From assembly GCA_029262315.1 (NCBI GenBank), contig JAJCZP010000161.1, forward strand, positions 1 to 35,344: a stretch of DNA of 35,344 nucleotides, given 5' to 3'. Below the pieces are notes generated by a model. The model was not told where the DNA came from. It ran no database searches and saw nothing but the letters and a program-made list of their open reading frames with translations. The DNA is from Deltaproteobacteria bacterium (GTDB lineage Bacteria; Desulfobacterota; Binatia; UTPRO1). Shown here one piece after another: positions 1 through 6,977 of the stretch. The position numbers and the translations under genes are program-made. Positions within the stretch are counted from its first letter, which is position 1; every line of letters starts with the position of its first letter.

Positions 1-735
1 GATGTCGTTCATGAAGTGGTAGCTGGGATCGTCCGGCGTCTCGACACGATTCTGGTTGTGGTACACGGCCGGCGCCCACTGGTTGGTCTCCCCGCCCAGG
101 AATCCATAGAACTCGTCGAAGCCCTGGTAGTTCGGCCAGCGAGTGAAGGGACCGGACGGACTGATCTCCCAGACCGCGGTTTCGTGCCACTTGCCGTACG
201 CCGCCGTGCTGTAGCCGTTCAGGCGTAGCATCTCGCCGATGCCCGCCACGTCGTTCGGCAGCATGCCGGTCGCCCCGGGGAACGAGGTCGCGACCTCGGC
301 GATCTTCGCCTGGTTGGCCGAGTGGTGATTGCGCCCGGTCTTGAGCGCCTGCCGCGTCGGCGAGCACAACGCGGTCGTGTGGAACTGATTGTACATCAGG
401 CCCTGACTGGCCAGCTTGTCGATGTGGGGCGTCTCGATCACACCGCCGAAAGCGCTGGTGCCACCGAAACCGAGATCGTCGAGCAGGACAATCACCACGT
501 TGGGCGCGTCTTTGGGCGCCTTAACCTCGAATACAGGCGGCGCCTTGGCATCGCGCGCATCGAGCGTGGTGATCGGCGGATACCAGGGCCCCTTGACGGG
601 CAGGCTGGTGCGATCGAGCTGTGCCTCCTGGGCGAGAGCGACAGCCGCGCCCGGGCCGACTATCACGAGCGTGAGCGCAACGGCGACAAAGCTTCTCTTC
701 CTCATTGTTGTGGTCCTCATTGTTGTGGTCCTCAT
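1..735 (-). CDS. Secreted type I sulfatase (arylsulfatase), N-terminal part
   Basis: This is the N-terminal 245 codons of an arylsulfatase; the frame is open through base 1, so the rest lies outside the window. Family members hydrolyse sulfate esters, usually in the periplasm. Visible features are a hydrophobic signal peptide (about residues 14-36, ending VALAQ), the metal-binding start of the alkaline-phosphatase fold ([13 protein letters not shown], Asp86-Asp87), and the formylglycine signature CSPTR with Cys124 followed by LKTGRN. GKWHE at 181-185 supplies the conserved Lys and His. The CxPTR form rather than CxPSR is common in this NHH-containing subgroup. Three in-frame ATGs occur at 735, 720 and 705 because a 15-bp unit is duplicated. 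I chose 735 because GGAG lies 7 nt upstream (743-746). It is the last gene of a three-gene operon, 31 nt after its neighbour. Activation would need a formylglycine-generating enzyme (for the Cys type), which is not seen here. Confidence 0.9.
   Translation of the reverse strand, partial: MRTTTMRTTTMRKRSFVAVALTLVIVGPGAAVALAQEAQLDRTSLPVKGPWYPPITTLDARDAKAPPVFEVKAPKDAPNVVIVLLDDLGFGGTSAFGGVIETPHIDKLASQGLMYNQFHTTALCSPTRQALKTGRNHHSANQAKIAEVATSFPGATGMLPNDVAGIGEMLRLNGYSTAAYGKWHETAVWEISPSGPFTRWPNYQGFDEFYGFLGGETNQWAPAVYHNQNRVETPDDPSYHFMNDI
706..735 (-). repeat. Two perfect 15-bp tandem repeats, each with a start codon
   Basis: The unit ATGAGGACCACAACA (coding strand) occurs twice perfectly, at 735-721 and 720-706, followed by a third ATGAGG at 705. 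It encodes [16 protein letters not shown] at the N-terminus of the sulfatase. As 15 is a multiple of three, a copy-number change would keep the frame and only alter the length before the signal peptide and the distance from the GGAG ribosome site. Confidence 0.9.
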
Positions 736-766
736 CGTTGTTCTCCGTGTTGGCGAGCGTGACATC

Positions 767-1051
767 TCATCCGGCGGGAAGCAGCAGCGTCATCGCGAGA
801 TCGAGGGCAATCCGCTGCTCGTACAACTCCTGCCGTCGCCCCGCGAGATCCCCGAGGAGTGTCGTCCGACGCCAGAGATCACCCCGATAGTCCGACACCG
901 GCGTCAGGTCGGGTGCGAGCGTCATGAGGGAGAGCTTCCCGGGCGGTGCCTCGGCCGGCCCCTCGTTGGCACGCGCGAGAATGGCCTGGTCGAGCACGAG
1001 CCCAACAGTCACCGCCGCCACGAACACGATCCACGTCTTACTCAACCGCAC
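767..1051 (-). CDS. Small secreted or membrane-anchored hypothetical protein
   Basis: I do not recognise the family. The predicted product has 94 residues: a short basic N-terminus (MRLSKTW), one hydrophobic segment (about residues 8-24) that could be a signal anchor or signal peptide, and a ~65-residue exported tail. The tail ends with two leucine-rich helices ([27 protein letters not shown]). The start is the GTG at 1051 because GGAGG sits 6 nt upstream; a GTG at 1069 in the same frame lacks a good site. It overlaps the upstream gene by 14 nt and precedes the sulfatase by 31 nt, so the three are probably co-translated. A role as a helper or anchor for the sulfatase is only inference from position. 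Confidence 0.65.
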   Translation of the reverse strand: MRLSKTWIVFVAAVTVGLVLDQAILARANEGPAEAPPGKLSLMTLAPDLTPVSDYRGDLWRRTTLLGDLAGRRQELYEQRIALDLAMTLLLPAG

Positions 1052-1340
1052 GCGTCCCCTCCTCGTCACTATCGATCAACTCTACCAAGAGCAGCGGCAG
1101 GTGAAGATCGTGGAGCGTATTCAACACGCCGAGAAGCTCGGCCTGATCGCACACCCGCCCCTCGACGCACGTGACCTCCTCTTCTCCGGCTTCGACACGC
1201 CTGGCGGCAACGCGCATGCCCCCAAGCCGATCAGCCCACGTATCGCCAACCCGCCCCTGGACGCACACGCGGTACAACCCAGGACCGCCAAAGCGGGAGG
1301 TCTTGAGACGCGGAGACTTGTCGTGTCCAACCGGACGCAT
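1038..1340 (-). CDS. Conserved small hypothetical protein, first gene of sulfatase operon
   Basis: A 100-residue cytoplasmic-looking protein with no signal peptide. The body (LYRVCVQGRVGDTWADRLGGMRV...) and the end (DQAELLGVLNTLHDLHLPLLLVELI) match, from memory, a widespread short bacterial family that ends in a leucine-rich '(D)QAxLLGVLNxLxxLxLPLLxVE' helix-strand; no function is known to me. The ATG at 1340 follows GAGGTGAGCC, a good ribosome site. The gene ends in TAA at 1038, inside the start of the next gene (14-nt overlap), which points to translational coupling. In other genomes such proteins often sit singly beside unrelated genes, so the link to the sulfatase is not certain. Confidence 0.7.
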   Translation of the reverse strand: MRPVGHDKSPRLKTSRFGGPGLYRVCVQGRVGDTWADRLGGMRVAARRVEAGEEEVTCVEGRVCDQAELLGVLNTLHDLHLPLLLVELIDSDEEGTRAVE

Positions 1341-1450
1341 GGCTCACCTCGACCGTACCGTGCCGATATAGAAGAAAGCCGCCGGCTACGCACCCCGCGC
1401 GAAGGGGGAAAAACGGGGGACCCGACCTGGGCGCGGCGGCGGGTACCTGA

Positions 1451-1943
1451 TCAGGGACCGAGGAGAAGTCCGATCTCGCGCGCTCGTGTTACCGCCGCGC
1501 GTCGACTGCCGACCCCGAGCTTCTGATAGACACCCTCAGGGCCCGCAATGCCAGGAGATCGCTCAACCGGCGGCAATCATTCGACGCGACGAGCGCCCCG
1601 TGAAGCGCCTGGAGGATGCTTCGCGCCTCGTCACCAGAACCGGGGACATCGACCGCGGCGGGTGCGTCACCAGGGCGCTCAACAGATCGTGGACTTCGGC
1701 GGTCTGCACACGTTGATAGTCATCGAGGACGAGAATGAACGGTGTCTCGATCGCGGCCAGATCGTTCGCGAGGCAGGCGGCGAGCGTGCGTACCGGAACC
1801 GGACTCGAAGCCTTGCGCGGAGCAAGCGTACGCGCGCAGGCGCGCGGAAAGACCGAGCGGAGCGCCGGAACCGGTGGACGCAGCACGCTGAATCGACGCG
1901 CTATGGCCTCAGCTCCCGTTCTCGGTAGGGATCCCCTGGTCAC
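1451..1943 (-). pseudogene. Remnant of a LuxR-family LAL/MalT-type ATPase regulator
   Basis: Two pieces of one protein type survive in different frames. Read from 1943 towards 1563, the segment PVRTLAACLANDLAAIETPFILVLDDYQRVQ... contains the Walker-B-like LVLDDY and THPPRSMSPVLVTRRE, typical of the STAND ATPase domain of large MalT-like activators. Near 1531-1451, in another frame, GVYQKLGVGSRRAAVTRAREIGLLLGP followed by a stop is the typical end of a LuxR helix-turn-helix domain. Intact family members have about 900 residues; here under 500 bp remain, with the Walker A region, the TPR middle and most of the HTH missing and at least one frameshift. Frames between about 1530 and 1630 are unclear. 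It cannot be functional as a regulator. Confidence 0.7.
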
Positions 1944-2012
1944 TCCAGCCCAACGTACCGCCGTTCAGGCTGCGCATGTTCGTGTACCCAAGGTGAGTTG
2001 CTGACCGGAGTC

Positions 2013-2150
2013 ATGGAGCACGAGATCGAACCGTTGAAGTACGAAGGAGCGGGGCAGAGCGTCGCATGGTGCAACGAACTGTCGACCGGCGCGCAAGTCA
2101 TCGCGCGCCTCGTGGCCGAGACGCGCGAGGCGCTGCACACGTTGGGGTAG
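2013..2150 (+). pseudogene. C-terminal scrap resembling nitronate monooxygenase
   Basis: A 45-codon open stretch reads MEHEIEPLKYEGAGQSV... and ends ...ARLVAETREALHTLG then TAG. The 'GQsv...l.tga.vi..lv.ea.eal' pattern matches the C-terminal helix of nitronate monooxygenase/2-nitropropane-dioxygenase-type FMN proteins, which otherwise have 320-380 residues. No FMN-binding barrel sequence is readable upstream, where the decayed LuxR gene ends. I take it as the tail of a deleted gene rather than a small protein; the ATG at 2013 has no ribosome site. The assignment rests on one motif and is tentative. Confidence 0.4.
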
Positions 2151-2164
2151 TGTCGACGCACAGG

Positions 2165-2240
2165 ACTCCCTCGCTCGGGAGTGATGTTCGTCAGCCGACA
2201 CCATGACGAAACGCACTACTGACCTTCGTCATGGTGCCGG
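2165..2240. terminator. Two hairpins downstream of the nitronate-monooxygenase scrap
   Basis: Two inverted repeats follow the TAG at 2150. The first is ACTCCC (2165-2170)/GGGAGT (2177-2182) with a 6-nt loop. The second is CACCATGACGAA (2199-2210)/TTCGTCATGGTG (2225-2236), a perfect 12-bp stem with a 14-nt loop, extended by 3 bp after one mismatch (2195-2197/2238-2240). No T-tract follows on either strand, so this is a weak terminator candidate; the second could instead be an operator or an RNA hairpin. Confidence 0.4.
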
Positions 2241-2344
2241 GTGCTTGCCGCGCCTGACGAGCACGTCCAGGATCTGATCGCTAGAATGGCTCGTTGTGTC
2301 GCGGCTACGATAGCGACAACACGTCAACGAGTTGGAGGTAGCCC

Positions 2345-3739
2345 ATGACACCGTGTCGCGTTTTCGTAGTCATCACTCTCGCCGTGTTCATCATCGCGGC
2401 GGCGGCAACCAGCGCGACTCGCGCCGGCGAGGCGCCCGCCCTCGGCACCGCGCGCATTACGCAGGCGATGGTTGCTGGTGGTGAGTTGAGTCGTGCGCAG
2501 ATGCGGCGCGAGGGGCGACGGATCTTTGCGACACCGTTCAACCTGCTCGACGGTCTCGGCGACGGCCCGATGGATCCGAACGAGCCCACGGCGCCGGGTG
2601 GACGGCCGACACTGCAGGCAAACGGGATGTTCCTGCGGGCGAATGGTCTCGACTCGCAGACCTGCCTCGAGTGTCACAGCCTGCTCAGCAACGCGACGAT
2701 CCCGGCCACGTTCGCCGTCGGTGGCGCGGGGGGCGTGGCGACCAATGCCATGGCGGGTCCGACGACGATCGATGTCGACGATTCCGACGGCAACGGTTTC
2801 GCCGGGTTCGACGGTCGCTTCATCAATCCCCCGTTCGTCTTCGGCGCGGGTGGTGTCGAGCTCCTCGCCAAGGAGATGACGGCCGAGTTGCGGGCGTTAC
2901 GCGCGACTGCCGAGTCCAACCCGGGAACGATCGTGCCGCTGCTCAGCAAGGGGGTCGACTTCGGATCGATCGTCTTCCAAACTGGCATATTCGATACCGA
3001 CGCCGTCGAGGGCGTTGCCAGCGATCTCGTCGTGCGGCCGTTCGGTCGCAAGGGCGAGTTCGCGACCGTTCGAGCGTTCGACGTCGGCGCCATGCAGTTC
3101 CACCACGGCATTCAGCCGACAGAGGTCGTCGGCGAGGGCATCGACGATGACGGGGACGGCGTCGTCGACGAGATCCTGGTCGGTGAGCTCTCGGTGTTGC
3201 ACATCTTCGGCGTGACGCTCGAGCGCCCGCGCGAGGTGCGCGCGGATGCGGAGGCCCGCTCCGGACGAACCATCTTCTCGGCAATCGGCTGCGCCGATTG
3301 CCATGTGCCCGAGCTGCGGACCACGAGCCGTCGACTCACGGTGAGCTTTCCCGAGGTCGACACCGACCCCAGCGCCAACGTGTTCGCGTCGTTCGATCTC
3401 AGTCACGCACCGGCGAGGTTCAAACGCGTGCCTGGGGGCGGCCTTCGTGTGCCACTGTTCGCCGATCTGAAACGGCACGACATGGGTCCGGCCCTCGCGG
3501 AAACGCCGGCCGGAGAGCTCGACGCGCACTTCACGACCGCCCGGCTCTGGGGCGTTGCGGATACCGCGCCCTATCTGCACGACGGCCGTGCGAGTACGCT
3601 GACCGAGGCGATTTTGCTTCACGGCGGCGAAGCGGAAGCATCGCGCAACGCCTTCGATGGCCTCGACGGCGCCAACCAGGACGCCGTGCGCGCGTTCTTG
3701 AAGACGCTGCGTACCCCGCGCACCGTACGAGGCCGCTAG
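2345..3739 (+). CDS. Secreted di-heme peroxidase-like oxidoreductase (DHOR/MauG-CcpA type)
   Basis: A 464-residue exported c-type cytochrome. A signal peptide covers about residues 1-27. Two heme c sites are visible, CLECH (Cys107, Cys110, His111) and CADCH (Cys316, Cys319, His320), as in di-heme cytochrome c peroxidases and the larger 'di-haem oxidoreductase, putative peroxidase' group, whose C-terminal signature is also present (ARLWGVADTAPYLHDGRASTLTEAILLHGG, about 399-428). Met380 in RHDMGP is a possible axial ligand. Two Asp-rich loops, DVDDSDGNG (143-151) and DDDGDGVVDE (267-276), look like calcium sites. The ATG has GGAGG 8 nt upstream. A membrane-protein gene follows 29 nt later and is probably co-transcribed. 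The substrate (peroxide or an organic reductant) cannot be told. Confidence 0.88.
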   Translation: MTPCRVFVVITLAVFIIAAAATSATRAGEAPALGTARITQAMVAGGELSRAQMRREGRRIFATPFNLLDGLGDGPMDPNEPTAPGGRPTLQANGMFLRANGLDSQTCLECHSLLSNATIPATFAVGGAGGVATNAMAGPTTIDVDDSDGNGFAGFDGRFINPPFVFGAGGVELLAKEMTAELRALRATAESNPGTIVPLLSKGVDFGSIVFQTGIFDTDAVEGVASDLVVRPFGRKGEFATVRAFDVGAMQFHHGIQPTEVVGEGIDDDGDGVVDEILVGELSVLHIFGVTLERPREVRADAEARSGRTIFSAIGCADCHVPELRTTSRRLTVSFPEVDTDPSANVFASFDLSHAPARFKRVPGGGLRVPLFADLKRHDMGPALAETPAGELDAHFTTARLWGVADTAPYLHDGRASTLTEAILLHGGEAEASRNAFDGLDGANQDAVRAFLKTLRTPRTVRGR

Positions 3740-3768
3740 CGAGCCGCAGCGCCACCGAGGAGTCGACA

Positions 3769-4404
3769 ATGCCAACCGAGTTCGCATCACAGGCGCTCGC
3801 CAGGGTTCGCGATGGGAGCCACTTCGAGTGGTACGTCATCCCGATCCTCGTCCTCGTGTTCTACATCTACTCGGTAGAGGTCGAGCGCCGGAACTGGAAC
3901 GTGTTGTTCGCCGGACTCGCCTTCTGGGGCATGGATTGGTTCAACGAGATCTGGAACGGCCTGGTCTTTCACTTCACGCAGCATGCGCCGATGTGGGCTA
4001 CGCCCGGCGACAGCGCCTATGTGATCCTGATCGGTCTCAACATCGAGATCTGCATGATGTTCGCCTTCATGGGGATCTACGGTGCCAAGCTGCTTCCCGC
4101 GGACAAGTCACTGCGGATCCTGGGGATCCCGAATCGCTGGTTCCTCGCTGCGATCAACTCGGCGGGGTGCGTGGTCATTGAGGTCTTCCTGAACGCCATC
4201 GATGCCTTGACCTGGGACTACACGTGGTGGAGCGCCCGGAGCCCCATCCCGATCTTCCTGTTCGGGTACCTCCATTTTTACCTGGTCGCCTACTGGGTGC
4301 ACGACATGGAGAGCGTACGGCGGAAAGCCATGACCGTCGGGGCGATCTTCGCGTTCGACGCCGCCTGTCTGATCGTGTTCGGAGCCGTGTTGGGCTGGAT
4401 CTGA
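3769..4404 (+). CDS. Multi-pass integral membrane protein, unknown function
   Basis: A 211-residue protein with about six hydrophobic segments (first at residues 20-36, then near 42-60, 85-105, 125-145, 160-180 and 190-210) and no recognised catalytic motif. Aromatic and charged residues sit at membrane edges (DWFNEIWNGLVFHFTQHAP, WDYTWWSARSP). The ATG at 3769 follows GAGGAG with 6-nt spacing; a longer reading frame that includes this region begins inside the cytochrome gene in another frame and is an artefact. It lies 29 nt after the di-heme protein, which suggests an operon and perhaps a membrane partner, but no quinone or heme ligand pattern is evident. Confidence 0.8.
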   Translation: MPTEFASQALARVRDGSHFEWYVIPILVLVFYIYSVEVERRNWNVLFAGLAFWGMDWFNEIWNGLVFHFTQHAPMWATPGDSAYVILIGLNIEICMMFAFMGIYGAKLLPADKSLRILGIPNRWFLAAINSAGCVVIEVFLNAIDALTWDYTWWSARSPIPIFLFGYLHFYLVAYWVHDMESVRRKAMTVGAIFAFDAACLIVFGAVLGWI

Positions 4405-4503
4405 TCGGGCACCGCGGAAGCTCTAGCGGGTGCGGCTCGGTGAAGCACGCTCGCCAGCAGGAAATCTTGACCTGTCGGGCGCAGATCAAGCGGAAGACGA
4501 TGG

Positions 4504-4535
4504 CGCGGCGCAAACGGGCGAATTCACGCGCCGCG
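4504..4535. terminator. Hairpin between convergent genes
   Basis: A perfect 8-bp stem, CGCGGCGC (4504-4511)/GCGCCGCG (4528-4535), with a 16-nt loop lies between the convergent membrane-protein and DUF1554-like genes. No T-tract follows, and the loop is long, so the terminator role is weakly supported. No gene is seen in 4405-4612. Confidence 0.3.
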
Positions 4536-4612
4536 TAGTCTAGCCGTCGTGCGGGGAATGTCTCTTAGAAACTGATCCCATCGATCCCGATTCCGCTGAC
4601 GACGTACACCCG

Positions 4613-6976
4613 CTATTGCTCGACGCAGTAGATGTGACGCGTGGTCACGTTGCAGGGCGAGGCGATGCCCGGCTTCCAGAACCCGAAACCCGTGTTCGCC
4701 ACCAGGCTGGCGCCCGTCGAGTCGGGCGCCGCGTCGTCGGTCCAATCGTCACATGTCTCGGCCACGGTCGCCGGCGCGATAATGTCGGCCGCGCCCGTGA
4801 TGACAGTACCGTCACGGTACGTGCCGTCGCCCGATTGCCAGATGCCGCTCTGCAGCCGCGTGGCGGCGGTCGGCGCCAACGCCGTCGCGATGATCTGTTC
4901 TTTTGTGCCAACGACCTGCCCATCGGGACGCACATAGGTCTGGCCGTCGGCCAGGACACTCGCCGCCGCCGTCGTTGTCGTCGGCAGGAGCGCCTTCACG
5001 GCCCCTGCCCCGGCCGGCTTCTCTGCGGTGCACTTGGTATCGGGGTCGTCGACACCCACCAGAAACGGCGTATTTGTCATGTAGATCATCTTGCCTGGCA
5101 CCCCCGCCGGCACCAACTCTGCGTTCTTGCTGTTACCAAAACAGTAGACGGATCCGGTGGTGACGACGTTGCAGCCGAATCCGCCCTCCGCCGTCCAACT
5201 CGTCGGCCCTTTGTGCGCATGCCCGGTCGAGAGCAGCCCCGACACGGTCTGGGAGTAGTCGGTACAGTTGGGCGTCACCGTCCCGGTCGGCCCCGTTCCC
5301 GTCATCACTTGCGGTGAGTTCTCGTTGGTCGCACCGTCCTCGCCGAGTTCAACGGTGTTGAAGATCTCGTTGGCGCTGAACAGATCGGCGAGCTCATCCG
5401 CAAACGGCTTGCCGTCCATGCGGACGAAGCCGCGTGCCGGCGCCAGACGATCCGAGATGGTCTGCACGGTCGAAGACAGAAAAGCGGTGAAGCCGTCGTC
5501 GGTCAGGTTGTTGATGCCCGCCGCAGTGGCCAGCTGATTGCACTCGTCGTCGTAGGGCGCCGTGGGATCGTTCGGATCGCCGGCACCGAGCGTGACGTCG
5601 AATCGCTCCTGAGTCGAAAACACGAGATTGAAGGTCTGCGGGGCGAAGTATGCCTCGACGGCCTGCGACTCGCCGGTCGACACGGTGCAATCATGGAAGC
5701 CGCCGCCGCAGGCGCCATCCCATACTTGAAAATAGGAGTCCGATCCGTTGACGGTGCGCGCATGCAATTCGACGGACGGCCCACCCGGAAACGCGGCCAC
5801 GCACGTGGGCCCGCTCGGGCCGCAATCGATGCCGAGCGGCGTGGACGTCACCGTCCCGGCCCCGCCCCCTCGCCTGGTGACGCCGATCAGGATCTCGCCT
5901 TCGGCCGCGCAAAACGGGCTATGAAGCTCGTGCCCAACCGATTGCAGGAGCGCTTCCGCCCGCGGAGCCTGGAAATGCACCATCTCCTCGGCGAGGCACG
6001 ACAGCTGCTGAAACATGCACAGGCGATAGTCGGAGGGCGCATCGATCGTGTTCACGCCGACGTCGAGGCAGCGACCCGCGAGACCATCCACGTGCATGCC
6101 CGCATCGGCGCGCGCGTCGGCGTGGATTTCGTCGCACCGCTTGGTCAGCGACTTCTCCAGCTTCGCCGCCGCCTTCGCCACGTTCGCAACGAGTTCCTTG
6201 TCGCACTTGGCCGTGGCCTTATCGAGGCACTTCTGGTCGCCCGGCTTCGTTTGTACACACTTGAAGTGGGCACCAACGCACCTCTGCAAACTCTTCAGCT
6301 TCGAGGCAATGAACTTCGCGCCGGCCTTCTTGGCTTCCTTCTGGCATTTGTCGAGCGCCTTCCCGAGACCCGGGTCACCGACGTCGCCGCCGGTTCCACC
6401 AAGGTCGCGGAGACACGTTCCGGGACGCACCCCGATCGCGAGCGCGTCGGCAAAGCCGCCGGCACGCGGCATGTGGAGGTTGAACGCCTCCTCGGCCTGA
6501 CACTCGTGTTGCTCCCGGACGCAGGCGGCGATCGAGGCCACATCGGTGAGAGAAATCCCGAAGTCGTCGTTGCACTCCGTCGCCAGTGCGTCGAAACCGA
6601 GGCCGAGAGCACCCGTGAGATCCGCCGGGTCGGTCGGACACCTCTTGACGATGGCATCGGTGAGCTTGGTGCGCTCCTTGGCGACCTTGCCGGACTCCTT
6701 GGCGCATTTTGCGATCGCCTTGTCGAGGCACTTCTGGTCGCCGGGCTTGGTCTGGATGCACTTGAAGACTGCGTCGTAGCACTTCTCGAGGCTCTTCAGG
6801 GTCTTGCTCGTAAACTTGGCGCCGGACTTGGTGAAGGTGGCCTGGCACTTGTCGGCCGCCTTGGCGGCCGCAGGATCGGGCAGGTTGCCGGCACCGACTG
6901 GCGACGCGACCCCAAGAGCAACGAGCAGCAGCGCCAGGGCCGTCCTGCAGATATCCGTGTGGTGCGCCAGCCGCAT
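4613..6976 (-). CDS. Secreted Cys-rich module/repeat/DUF1554-like protein, downstream paralogue
   Basis: A 787-residue exported protein. Order: signal peptide (1-30); Cys-rich helical module 1 (about 42-175) and module 2 (208-345), each with the same nine-Cys spacing around KC...KCYDAVFKC.QTKPGDQKC; a beta 'bacterial repeat' domain (about 362-450, GTVTSTPLGIDCG...); then two related C-terminal domains (about 470-615 and 628-787) resembling DUF1554, a C-lectin/endostatin-like fold, ending with CDDWT and IYCVEQ. No enzyme motif is seen; adhesion or ligand binding is possible by fold only. The ATG at 6976 lies one base after the TAG of the upstream paralogue (TAGGATG), so translation is probably coupled. 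An upstream extension of the open frame overlaps that paralogue and is rejected. Confidence 0.85.
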   Translation of the reverse strand: MRLAHHTDICRTALALLLVALGVASPVGAGNLPDPAAAKAADKCQATFTKSGAKFTSKTLKSLEKCYDAVFKCIQTKPGDQKCLDKAIAKCAKESGKVAKERTKLTDAIVKRCPTDPADLTGALGLGFDALATECNDDFGISLTDVASIAACVREQHECQAEEAFNLHMPRAGGFADALAIGVRPGTCLRDLGGTGGDVGDPGLGKALDKCQKEAKKAGAKFIASKLKSLQRCVGAHFKCVQTKPGDQKCLDKATAKCDKELVANVAKAAAKLEKSLTKRCDEIHADARADAGMHVDGLAGRCLDVGVNTIDAPSDYRLCMFQQLSCLAEEMVHFQAPRAEALLQSVGHELHSPFCAAEGEILIGVTRRGGGAGTVTSTPLGIDCGPSGPTCVAAFPGGPSVELHARTVNGSDSYFQVWDGACGGGFHDCTVSTGESQAVEAYFAPQTFNLVFSTQERFDVTLGAGDPNDPTAPYDDECNQLATAAGINNLTDDGFTAFLSSTVQTISDRLAPARGFVRMDGKPFADELADLFSANEIFNTVELGEDGATNENSPQVMTGTGPTGTVTPNCTDYSQTVSGLLSTGHAHKGPTSWTAEGGFGCNVVTTGSVYCFGNSKNAELVPAGVPGKMIYMTNTPFLVGVDDPDTKCTAEKPAGAGAVKALLPTTTTAAASVLADGQTYVRPDGQVVGTKEQIIATALAPTAATRLQSGIWQSGDGTYRDGTVITGAADIIAPATVAETCDDWTDDAAPDSTGASLVANTGFGFWKPGIASPCNVTTRHIYCVEQ

Positions 6977-6977
6977 C

